From positions 1 through 64,000 of the forward strand of contig NZ_JACSDI010000001.1 in the NCBI RefSeq assembly GCF_022410515.1: DNA of 64,000 bases. Direction: 5' to 3'. Origin of the DNA: Shewanella cutis (GTDB taxonomy: Bacteria > Pseudomonadota > Gammaproteobacteria > Enterobacterales > Shewanellaceae). Shown piece by piece: positions 33,012 through 40,131 of the stretch. How positions within the stretch are numbered: the stretch's first letter is position 1; every line of letters begins with the position of its first letter. The notes beneath the pieces were generated by a model, which did no database searches, had not been told where the DNA came from, and saw only the letters and a program-made list of their open reading frames with translations. The translations under genes and the position numbers were made by a program.

Positions 33012-33908
33012 ATGGATAAGGAAACCGCAGAGTTTTTAGCAAAACACCCCTATATACCTACCAAATTTATTGCATTAGATGCCGAAACCACAGGGCTTGA
33101 GGCGGAAACGGACAAGATAATCGAGATTGCCGCAATTAAATTTGATCTGCTATCTAACGATCACCCTGTATTTGAGTCATTGATTAACCCTGCGGTAAAA
33201 CTGCCTCGCAAAATAACCAATATCACAGGCATCACCAACAAGATGCTGGTAGACCAACCGCCCTTTGCAGAACTGGCACACGACTTAAAAGCCTTTATCG
33301 GTGATCTACCTATAGTGGCCTACAACGCCAAATTTGATAAAGGCTTTTTAGATGCAGAGTTCGCTAATGTTGGCATCGTGCTTAATAACCACTACCACTG
33401 TGCATTAAATCTGGCAAAAGCGGCATTCAGCTTGCCAAACTACAAATTAGCTACAGTAGCCCAGCACTGCAATATCCAACTTGATGAAGCGCACCGAGCT
33501 AAAGCTGATGCGATTGCAGCTGGCCGAGTGTTTATGTGTGCAGCAGTAACCCTTGGGCACATTAACGAGATAAAACCTAAATCGGCATTTGGCAAACCCA
33601 AAGGCGCGGATCACAAAGCCTACCCACCTAATGAAGATGGCAAACTATACGGCCAAACTATCGTTTTTACTGGCGAGTTGTCCATTACCAGAGCAGAAGC
33701 CTTTGAAGCCGCAGCAGAACTTGGGCTTGAAATTAAAACAGGAGTATCTAAAAAGACCGATTACTTAGTCGTTGGCGAGCAGGACGAAAACCTAGTTGGT
33801 CCAAGTGGCATATCCAGCAAGCAGCTAAAGGCACAAGATCTAATTGACGAAGGATTTGATATTCAGATTTTAGATGAAGATGAATTTATGGAGCTAACTA
33901 AAGGATAG
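33012..33908 (+). CDS. DnaQ-like 3'-5' exonuclease with C-terminal BRCT domain
   Basis: The 298-residue product has DEDD motifs: ALDAETTGLE (Asp/Glu), an ExoII-type VAYNAKFDKGFLD, and HRAKADAIAAGRVF with His/Asp. The C-terminal part (about 215-295) reads YGQTIVFTGELSITRAEAFE and KTDYLVVGEQ, the BRCT fold seen in NAD-dependent ligases and some exonucleases. Chromosomal relatives may act in repair. Here it lies between an immunity protein and a HipA-like kinase, so a nuclease role in phage exclusion is possible. Confidence 0.85.
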   Translation: MDKETAEFLAKHPYIPTKFIALDAETTGLEAETDKIIEIAAIKFDLLSNDHPVFESLINPAVKLPRKITNITGITNKMLVDQPPFAELAHDLKAFIGDLPIVAYNAKFDKGFLDAEFANVGIVLNNHYHCALNLAKAAFSLPNYKLATVAQHCNIQLDEAHRAKADAIAAGRVFMCAAVTLGHINEIKPKSAFGKPKGADHKAYPPNEDGKLYGQTIVFTGELSITRAEAFEAAAELGLEIKTGVSKKTDYLVVGEQDENLVGPSGISSKQLKAQDLIDEGFDIQILDEDEFMELTKG

Positions 33909-33910
33909 CA

Positions 33911-34630
33911 ATGACTATTGAAGTAACTGAAATTATTAGAAGGTTCGAACAAGGTTATACTTCGCCTTACCTTTGTAACTGCAATGACGGTAAACAATAT
34001 GTGGTAAAAGGACTCGACGCGACCTACGAAGGGCTGATTAAAGAATGGGTTTGTGCCAATATTGGAATTCAATTTGGATTACCTATACCAAAGCCAGTCA
34101 TTATCCATGTGCCATCAATTTTCAGTCAGTTTGGTGAAAATCCCAGCCTTACCATAGGTGATTGTTTCGGTTCTACCTATGTGAGTGGATTGTCGGAAAT
34201 CCTCTACAGCCAACTGGACAAACTTGATACTCAAACGATGCTAGACTTATACGCTTTTGATTACTGGATAAAAAATGCAGATAGGTCCTTGTCGCCTTTA
34301 GGGGGAAATCCTAACTTTTTTATCGACATGCAAACAAAAGCAGCGGTAGTTGTAGATCATAACCTAGCCTTCGACACAAGCTTCTCGATTAATAATCATA
34401 AACAACTGCATATTGCCAGCCGATTTTGGAATATCGAACAACCAAGGATGTTTGATCGCTCGATTTACGAACCCAAATTCGACGATGCATTAAAAGGGTT
34501 TGATGAATGCATCAAATACATTCCAGATGTCTGGTTAGATAATTTGGTCCCAGAGGATGGCTTCCTAAACCAACTAAGGTTAACATTAACAGCATACACA
34601 CAGGCTGAATTTTGGGAGGGATTAAAGTGA
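33911..34630 (+). CDS. HipA-like kinase family protein (HipA_2)
   Basis: The 239-residue product resembles HipA-like kinases: an N-terminal lobe with YVVKGLD (possible ATP Lys), GLPIPKPVII, and a catalytic-like DYWIKNADRSLSPLGGNPNFFID followed by VVDHNLAF, where the two Asp would bind metal. It is smaller than HipA. The next gene is a DUF3037 protein with a GTGA overlap; this pair recurs in bacteria and behaves by context like a two-gene module. Part of the lysogenic cassette. Biochemical activity not known. Confidence 0.75.
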   Translation: MTIEVTEIIRRFEQGYTSPYLCNCNDGKQYVVKGLDATYEGLIKEWVCANIGIQFGLPIPKPVIIHVPSIFSQFGENPSLTIGDCFGSTYVSGLSEILYSQLDKLDTQTMLDLYAFDYWIKNADRSLSPLGGNPNFFIDMQTKAAVVVDHNLAFDTSFSINNHKQLHIASRFWNIEQPRMFDRSIYEPKFDDALKGFDECIKYIPDVWLDNLVPEDGFLNQLRLTLTAYTQAEFWEGLK

Positions 34631-35478
34631 ACACTATATGTTATTACGCCATCATTCGCTTTATGCCGTTCCTGGAAACAGAAGAGTTCGCCAATGTTGG
34701 ACTCGTGTTATTTTCTCCACATAATTACTATGCTAGCTATAAACTTGCCCCCGCTCGGTTTGCCCGAGTGTCTAACTTTTTCGATGACTTAGAAGGCAGA
34801 CTCTACGCTGATACGATTGCAATTTTCAATGATGAAATGCAGCGGGTAACCAAGCTTGGCACAAACCTATACGGCAAAGACCAACTCAACTTCTTTAAAG
34901 AAGTAACTAGAAAGCGAGAGAGCATTCTTCGCTTTGGAGAGCTGCGAGCAATCGCAACGGAAGAACCACAACAAGCATTAGATGAACTGTACAATCATTA
35001 TGTTGGCAGAAACTTTAATGATAAAGAATATCGCGAAGAAGTGATGGAAAAAATTCTACGCGCTGACCTTCGTAATAATGTACGAACTGCTCGTTTTACA
35101 AAAAAACAATTAATGGGTGAGTATAACACTGCTATAAATATGCCATTTGTAGCTAATGTCCAAAACTGTCTTAAAGTCATTAAGCCTTTAGCTTTTGATC
35201 ATGACAAACCAATAAATCTCTTGGAGCACGGAGAAAAATGGATAAATCGCGTAAAGCGTTTACTCAACTTCCAAACAGTCGAGCCACAGCACATGTTGTT
35301 TGCCATTGAAAGTCCTACAAAAAATAAAAATGATGATCTACAAGATGCATTCAATGTTGTCGAAAAAGGTATGCGTGAGCTCGAGGTAAACATACTACCT
35401 TTCGATGATAAAAAATCGATTTATCAATTTGCAAAACAGCTACAAATACCAGAAGAAAAGCCTTTCCAATTAACCTAG
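34627..35478 (+). CDS. DUF3037 protein paired with HipA-like kinase
   Basis: The 283-residue product starts at GTG (34627), whose A overlaps the previous stop, with GGGAGG as SD. The N-terminus reads YYAIIRFMPFLETEEFANVGLVLFSP, the family signature. The rest is helical and charged. In other genomes the family is typically encoded next to HipA-like kinases; its function is unknown. A bidirectional terminator follows at 35502, ending the cI transcript. Confidence 0.78.
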   Translation: MNTICYYAIIRFMPFLETEEFANVGLVLFSPHNYYASYKLAPARFARVSNFFDDLEGRLYADTIAIFNDEMQRVTKLGTNLYGKDQLNFFKEVTRKRESILRFGELRAIATEEPQQALDELYNHYVGRNFNDKEYREEVMEKILRADLRNNVRTARFTKKQLMGEYNTAINMPFVANVQNCLKVIKPLAFDHDKPINLLEHGEKWINRVKRLLNFQTVEPQHMLFAIESPTKNKNDDLQDAFNVVEKGMRELEVNILPFDDKKSIYQFAKQLQIPEEKPFQLT

Positions 35479-35501
35479 TCCAAAGTTAACTTAAATAACA
35501 T

Positions 35502-35521
35502 AAACCCGCGAAAGCGGGTTT
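35502..35521. terminator. bidirectional terminator
   Basis: Perfect 8-bp stem (AAACCCGC/GCGGGTTT) around a GAAA tetraloop, with TTTT following on the plus side. It separates convergent genes: the cI transcript and the leftward gpI gene. Confidence 0.8.
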
Positions 35522-35545
35522 TATGCTTAACCAAACAACAATAAT

Positions 35546-36193
35546 CTATGGTTCTTGCGTGCCATTACCACCGCCTGATTGTATCGGTCGCTTAGTGGTT
35601 GCGATATCTTCGGCATAAATTCCCGCGCTAATAATTGCGCCACCAATACGGCGCTTACCGTAACCAATGCCGACAGGATTCCCTGCTGCTGTAGTATTTA
35701 CCGCCCCGCCAAAAGCATAGCTTGGCGCGTTCTCCGCCGCTTCCCTGCCCTTTAACCCTTTGGCTTGTGGCGATAGCATTTGGATTACACCGCCAGCCAT
35801 TACCGCAATACCACCTTGAATTAAGTAAGGTGATGCACCTGCAAGCGGCGTAAATGATAAGACTACGCCAGCAACTATCATTACCGCGCCAATAATTGTT
35901 TGTAGCACCCCACCCCGCTTACTCCCCGCAATGACTGGCACAATCCTGATCTCGCGAGTGCCGGCTAAATCAAATTCATCTTGCCCAGTGTTGTGGCCAT
36001 TACGAAAAATCGCATAGCGCAGGCCGAGCTTTGCCTGTTCTTTGATGAATAACTCAAAGCCTTGCAGGGTATTTTTAAGGGAGCTAAAAGCTTCAGTCGT
36101 CGTGCCTGTATCAAGAAAGCGTTTATGTTCACGGCCAAACTTTGCTGCCAGCGAGCCTGATAACTTGATAGTTGTACATTGATTTTTATCCAT
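35546..36193 (-). CDS. tail assembly protein I homologue, displaced
   Basis: The 215-residue product matches lambda gpI: an N-terminal ubiquitin-like part, then IRIVPVIAGSKRGGVLQ, a long hydrophobic Gly-rich segment (about 95-140) ending GGVIQMLSPQAKG, and a C-terminal VGIGYGKRRIGGAIISAGI. In lambda, I lies between K and J. Here it sits alone beside the repressor operators, about 34 kb from the tail genes. GAGGTGG precedes the ATG at 36193. It may be a moved tail gene, a relic, or a recruited factor that hinders incoming phages. Confidence 0.85.
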   Translation of the reverse strand: MDKNQCTTIKLSGSLAAKFGREHKRFLDTGTTTEAFSSLKNTLQGFELFIKEQAKLGLRYAIFRNGHNTGQDEFDLAGTREIRIVPVIAGSKRGGVLQTIIGAVMIVAGVVLSFTPLAGASPYLIQGGIAVMAGGVIQMLSPQAKGLKGREAAENAPSYAFGGAVNTTAAGNPVGIGYGKRRIGGAIISAGIYAEDIATTKRPIQSGGGNGTQEP

Positions 36194-36280
36194 GATCACC
36201 ACCTCTAATAGCCAACCTAATGGCATCTAAAACCAATCAAACATTGCCTAATATTCACCCTAGTAATAATACACTAAACA

Positions 36281-36336
36281 AAAAGTTTATTTTGATAAAC
36301 TTTTTTATTGACATGAAAGTTTATTAAACTAAACTC
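36281..36336. promoter_or_regulatory. second repressor operator pair and rightward early promoter (OL/pL-like)
   Basis: A 24-bp palindrome at 36281-36304 contains AAGTTTA-N6-TAAACTT (36283-36302), the same half-sites as the best cI/cro operator. A second site at 36317-36336 matches 13 of 14. Between and across them is TTGACA (36308-36313), 16 bp, TAAACT (36330-36335), pointing right. CI binding would block this promoter, as at lambda pL. Confidence 0.75.
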
Positions 36337-36342
36337 TGAGCA

Positions 36343-37088
36343 TCGATTAGAACGAAAATGAAAAGATTCTAATCACGCTCTTTAACAGAATGGCCCATGA
36401 ACGACTAAACCCGCCTAGAGCGGACTAGGTCACTCCGAGGAACACGCGGCGGAGAACAGTAATCCGCGTAAACAGACTTGTGTGCCTCTTGCGGCGACCG
36501 GATAGCAGCTCCCCCAGATAAGGGATAAAACGCTGGAACAACCAGCGGCGGCTAAGTGACTTGATCACGTTCTGCGAGCATGACCCGCAACGCGCACAAC
36601 CCCGCCCCGTTCTGGCGGTGAGGTAAGAACACCATGCACCTGTAAAATCAGGTTGCATTGGGAAGGTGGATTGACTGTGCAGCTGCAGGGCTTCTCCATG
36701 GGATAAAGCCGTCGAAAGGCCATCGACTAAACAACCACCTTCACTAATGCGACTTACAAGCCAGCCTGCGGCGTCAGTAGGCATACCAACAGAGGAAAAG
36801 CCCATGTAACTAACTAGCCGTTAAAAGCGGCCACTTTGCGAGCAACCCGTAAGAGATGCCCCGAGTAGCACAAGTGTTGCTAGCCAGAGTCATTCACTGG
36901 TCAGGGTTAATAACAAAAATAATGCAGGTAAAGCAGTGCAGACGCCTAGAGGCTGCACACCTGTTATTAGCGGCATGACGCGACAGCACGACGGCACTAG
37001 GGCGCCGGATGACGTAACCGGCAACGTTTAAACCCAACTATCCGGAATAACCGGATAGTTGCCCCGTTAAACTGCAGGACGCAACGCC
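36343..37088 (+). ncRNA. structured leader RNA region (no supported ORF)
   Basis: About 745 nt between the repressed promoter and the first plausible gene. Stems with exact pairing include 36414-36429 (CCTAG), 36444-36469 (ACGCGG), 36531-36547 (CGCTGG), 36556-36568, 36634-36658 (9 bp with a bulge), a multi-branch domain closed by GAAGGTGG/CCACCTTC (36662-36742) holding GGCTT/AAGCC and GTCGA/TCGAC arms, 36925-36963 (CAGGT plus GTGCAG), 37004-37022 and 37035-37061 (11 bp). Plus-strand frames have only very short ORFs. The 5' end is predicted from the promoter. Confidence 0.6.
36376..36387 (+). promoter_or_regulatory. boxA-like antitermination element
   Basis: CGCTCTTTAACA matches the rRNA-type boxA (recalled consensus TGCTCTTTAACA) at 11 of 12. 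It is about 35-45 nt downstream of the predicted start of the rightward early transcript, where a nut or put site would be. It suggests NusB/S10-based processive antitermination through the long leader and operon. Confidence 0.7.
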
Positions 37089-37181
37089 ATGACTCCCTAT
37101 AAACAGAAAGCCCAACAACCTGATTTTATCGACCTAGTGCTAATGCTATTAGCCAAGTTAATCCCCTTCGATTTGCTCTAA
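37089..37181 (+). CDS. possible small protein, 30 aa
   Basis: Frame MTPYKQKAQQ... of 30 residues with a hydrophobic C-terminal half (DLVLMLLAKLIPFDLL), found 28 bases after the 11-bp hairpin that ends the leader. The ribosome site (CAGGAC) is weak. Could be an early peptide of the kind found in pL operons, or chance. Confidence 0.35.
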   Translation: MTPYKQKAQQPDFIDLVLMLLAKLIPFDLL

Positions 37182-37264
37182 ACCGTGCCAGCGCCAACAG
37201 CGCAGCACAAAACCAACCCAATCAAACAACCCTAATTCATACAATCAACCATGCGAGGTGACCT

Positions 37265-37687
37265 ATGTCCCACCCTATCGCAGCGCATCACTGCGCCCCA
37301 CTGCTACCCATAGAATCGCAACTGCTGTTACATCTCAGCATTGCCTGTCGCCTCGCTCAACTGCCAGATCTAATGCATTGCCCAACGGTGATCCAGCGTA
37401 AAAACGAACTCGAGGCCTACTTGCAAAGCCATGTTTGCAGCTATGCCTTCCGCGAGCGCTACCACGTCACCAAACTGGACGAAGCCCCGCTAAAAACCAC
37501 GAAATTAAACGAAGTGGCTAACATCCAAGTCAGCCGCAGCGGCCGCGTAAAACTCACCCGCATCGCCGAGCCACCAGCAATCAATATCACGGTAAGCGAT
37601 AGGTCCATCAGCTGGCTCAACCGCAGTTATCATCACGCAAATCATCACGCAAGCCAGCCAATGATTAAGGCAGATAGCCATGTTTGA
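37265..37687 (+). CDS. hypothetical protein, 140 aa
   Basis: First sizeable gene of the rightward operon, with GAGGTGACC before the ATG. His/Leu-rich N-terminus, then a central segment (FRERYHVTKLDEAP) and a C-terminal His cluster (HHANHHAS). No recognised domain. Overlaps the next gene by 8 bases. Codon choice and overlap support it as real. Confidence 0.6.
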   Translation: MSHPIAAHHCAPLLPIESQLLLHLSIACRLAQLPDLMHCPTVIQRKNELEAYLQSHVCSYAFRERYHVTKLDEAPLKTTKLNEVANIQVSRSGRVKLTRIAEPPAINITVSDRSISWLNRSYHHANHHASQPMIKADSHV

Positions 37688-37958
37688 TGCACAAGCCCAC
37701 GCCACTAGCGACGCCCTAGTCGCCATGCTTGCAAATGAGCTAGAGCAAGAACGGCAAGCCAAAGGCAACGCCATGGCCGCTTACTGTGATCGCTCAATAG
37801 CCGAATTAAACCAGCTGATTATCGACTATCCAGAATCGAAGAATGTTTGGTTGCGTCATATCGAAAGCTGGCAGCAGATAAAGCAAAAACACGGCTACAG
37901 CAGCGCACAAGATCTGCTTGACGATCAATATGCACAACTCGCCAGCACATCAAATTAA
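37680..37958 (+). CDS. hypothetical protein, 92 aa
   Basis: Small helical protein, acidic, with a Trp-containing C-terminal half (KNVWLRHIESWQQIKQKHG). Coupled to the preceding gene. No known domain. Confidence 0.6.
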   Translation: MFDAQAHATSDALVAMLANELEQERQAKGNAMAAYCDRSIAELNQLIIDYPESKNVWLRHIESWQQIKQKHGYSSAQDLLDDQYAQLASTSN

Positions 37959-38016
37959 ACCTGTAAGTAATCCTTACAAGTTCATCAATTCCATCTCAGC
38001 CTAGTGAGCAATCACC

Positions 38017-38754
38017 ATGAAAACCAAATTCAACATTCAATACCTGCCAATGCTGGCAGCGTTCGCCGCAAAACAGGATGTTCGTTACTTTCTCAACGGC
38101 TTTCACGTAAAGCCCCACCCAGAAAAAGGCGTAATCCTCACCGCCACAGACGGCCATTGCCTCGTCACTATCCATGACGAGGATGGTTTTAGCGATGGCG
38201 AGTACATTTACCCAATCAGCAAAGAGTTGCTAAAAGCCGCCAACAAAAAGCATTTACCTTCCATACAAAACATCTTTATCAACGATGGCGTGGCCATGCT
38301 CACATCGATTTACGACATCATTGACACCTTCACCACCTTTGAAGCGTTGGACAATCAGGAACGTAAGTTTATTACTCACATTGAGTTTATTAACCCCATC
38401 GATGCACGTTACCCAAATGTAGGCAAACTCTTTAAATCACGGCTAAGTGATGAAAACTTAAAGCCAGCATCAACGATTGGCATGAATGTAAACCTGCTCA
38501 GCCGCCTATCAAAATTGAATTACTGCAAGATTAACGGTGCTGTTTTGCACGTATCAGAAAAGAATTCGCTGATTGCAGTCATGGGCTTAAAAAAAGAAAT
38601 CGTCGCAATGATCATGCCCATGACCTTGGACGAATCAGAACGCGTTCCTCCCGCCGATTTTGTTTACTTTGCAGGCCATCAGCCAGTCGAGCCAGCGCCA
38701 GAATCCGCCACTCAAACCACCTCACCAGAGCCTGAACAGTCAAGCGCCGCTTGA
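38017..38754 (+). CDS. sliding-clamp-like protein (DnaN domain-like), 245 aa
   Basis: Residues about 20-50 read RYFLNGFHVKPH...GVILTATDGHCLVT, closely matching the beta-clamp domain 2 pattern (RYxLNGxxxE... TVATDGHRLA). Later ISKELLKAANKKH and NPIDARYPNVGKLF fit the remaining strands (KSVSR...DGRFPDYRRV in E. coli). The chain is long enough for two clamp domains, not three, followed by a Pro/Glu/Ser-rich tail. It could be a phage clamp forming a ring of two-domain subunits, or a decoy of host clamp partners. Family call by motif only. Confidence 0.7.
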   Translation: MKTKFNIQYLPMLAAFAAKQDVRYFLNGFHVKPHPEKGVILTATDGHCLVTIHDEDGFSDGEYIYPISKELLKAANKKHLPSIQNIFINDGVAMLTSIYDIIDTFTTFEALDNQERKFITHIEFINPIDARYPNVGKLFKSRLSDENLKPASTIGMNVNLLSRLSKLNYCKINGAVLHVSEKNSLIAVMGLKKEIVAMIMPMTLDESERVPPADFVYFAGHQPVEPAPESATQTTSPEPEQSSAA

Positions 38755-38790
38755 TAGTTGCCGCCATTCACGAAAGAAGGAATAGATCAT
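38741..38790 (+). repeat. 50-bp direct repeat, copy 1
   Basis: 46 of 50 positions match the copy at 39321-39370. It spans the end of one gene, the intergenic bases and the SD AAGGA of the next. The copy ends AT followed by T, where the other copy reads ATG. Confidence 0.8.
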
Positions 38791-39334
38791 TAGCTACTTC
38801 AAAATCAGCAACGAAACCGCAGTGCAAGCATTTAAAGACTTTAACGCAGCAAAATCGGCCTTAATTGAGCAAGCCACAGTGCTAGCTAACCACTTTGGCG
38901 GTGAACCCATTTTCAGCAACCGAATTGATAAAGTGTCGTTTGCTGGTATCAACTTTCACAACTTTAACCAGCTTGAAAACAACCACTTATGGTTTAAGCC
39001 GAAAGCGACTAACTGCTTTGCTTCTGAGCCCAAATACGGCAAACCAAAAGCCGCAGATCGTGAAGCGCTAGAAGCAATTAAAGCCACCTACAACGCCATG
39101 AAACCTGAGCCAGTTTCACGCGAACCTTTGCTAGCATCGCTGGGCGTAAGTTATGGGGATTGCCTATTTAGTCGGCTGGATATGTTCCTGCACAACGATG
39201 TGATTTACCTCGACACCAGCCTACCCCTTATCGATGCCACTGAAATATTCGGCAGCGAATACCAAGCTGCAAAAAACGAGTACACCGCAGGCAAAAAGGC
39301 ATCCAAGCAACCAGCACAAGCAAGCGCAGCTTGA
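38789..39334 (+). CDS. DUF5420-like protein with probable ATT start
   Basis: Translation from ATT at 38789 gives 181 residues starting (M)SYFKISNETAVQAFKDFNA, fitting the DUF5420 family, which begins with a YFKI-type strand and ends TEIFGSEYQAAKNEY. The only other start nearby is a GTG at 38822 that removes this strand. The SD AAGGAATAG matches that of the following gene in a repeated junction. Function unknown; the family occurs in Gammaproteobacterial phages. Confidence 0.72.
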   Translation: MSYFKISNETAVQAFKDFNAAKSALIEQATVLANHFGGEPIFSNRIDKVSFAGINFHNFNQLENNHLWFKPKATNCFASEPKYGKPKAADREALEAIKATYNAMKPEPVSREPLLASLGVSYGDCLFSRLDMFLHNDVIYLDTSLPLIDATEIFGSEYQAAKNEYTAGKKASKQPAQASAA

Positions 39335-39370
39335 TAGTTGCCGCCATTCAAGAAACAAGGAATAGAGCAT
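39321..39370 (+). repeat. 50-bp direct repeat, copy 2
   Basis: Second copy of the gene-junction repeat; here it ends in a normal ATG. Such shared junctions allow exchange of single-gene cassettes by homologous recombination. Confidence 0.8.
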
Positions 39371-39533
39371 GCTAACCCACGACAAACCCCAACACCGCGA
39401 TATCAAGATCGGCCTCGGCCATATCGTCGCAGATAAAGACGGTTGGATGTTGCCAGGCGGCAAGTTCACCACCAACCGCGCCGTCGCCATTCGCGCAGCC
39501 AAAGGCCTGCACCGTTTCTTGGTTAAAAGATAA
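39369..39533 (+). CDS. small protein, 54 aa, possibly DUF1317-like
   Basis: ATG at 39369 with AAGGAATAG upstream. The 54-residue product contains DIKIGLGHIVADKDGWMLPGG followed by a basic helix (NRAVAIRAAKGLHRFL). The layout, a short beta part with GWxxPG and then a basic helix, recalls lambda DUF1317, but I am not certain. Plausibly DNA- or RNA-binding. Confidence 0.6.
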   Translation: MLTHDKPQHRDIKIGLGHIVADKDGWMLPGGKFTTNRAVAIRAAKGLHRFLVKR

Positions 39534-39543
39534 GGACGTCACC

Positions 39544-40131
39544 ATGAGCCAACAAATTGAAATCCCTGCATTCCTGCTCGAAATGTCACAGCAAATGCAC
39601 CAGCAGTCTAACCGCTGCACCGCCGAGCCTATTTGGCAAGTACGCTGCAAGCGCTATTTGCCAACCGAAGAAGGCTATGACGAACATCACTGGGAGATTG
39701 CTGATACCGATGGTGGCACTACGCTATATCGGTCTGATGAATCTGATATCAAGCAAGCACTCGCTGAATGGTTAGTTGAAAACGACCATCAATGGTGTAG
39801 CAATTGGCTGTTTGATAACGACATTGATGAAGTTTGTCACGATGTTACTCATGCATTTGATGAAGTGTTTATCAACGCATTTATCGATGAATTTAATGTT
39901 GAGTCAGATCACGACCAGCTACCTGATCCGCTTAAAAAGTTTCACCTTCAAGAAACGGAAGAAGTAATCAAAACCTGCCTAACTGAAGCCGATGCCAAGG
40001 CATTTATCGCCCGTAAGCAGCACGACTATCCAAGGCTTTACACCTATGTCGAATCAATGGTGTTTTGCCCACAGATGATCCAGTTACGCAATTGGATTAT
40101 GTCACTCACCACGCCAGAGGTGAAAGCATGA
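39544..40131 (+). CDS. hypothetical acidic phage protein, 195 aa
   Basis: Acidic, with aromatic-rich stretches (EHHWEIADTDGGTTLY, NDHQWCSNWLFDND) and a helical C-terminus. No domain recognised. Linked to the next gene by an ATGA overlap. Confidence 0.6.
   Translation: MSQQIEIPAFLLEMSQQMHQQSNRCTAEPIWQVRCKRYLPTEEGYDEHHWEIADTDGGTTLYRSDESDIKQALAEWLVENDHQWCSNWLFDNDIDEVCHDVTHAFDEVFINAFIDEFNVESDHDQLPDPLKKFHLQETEEVIKTCLTEADAKAFIARKQHDYPRLYTYVESMVFCPQMIQLRNWIMSLTTPEVKA

Noticed and set aside
36425..36805. 126-aa minus-strand reading frame in the structured leader
   Set aside because: It lies antisense to strongly paired RNA, its product is rich in Cys/Ser/Arg with no recognisable domain, and no SD fits. 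Mirror-image base pairing can keep such frames open by chance.
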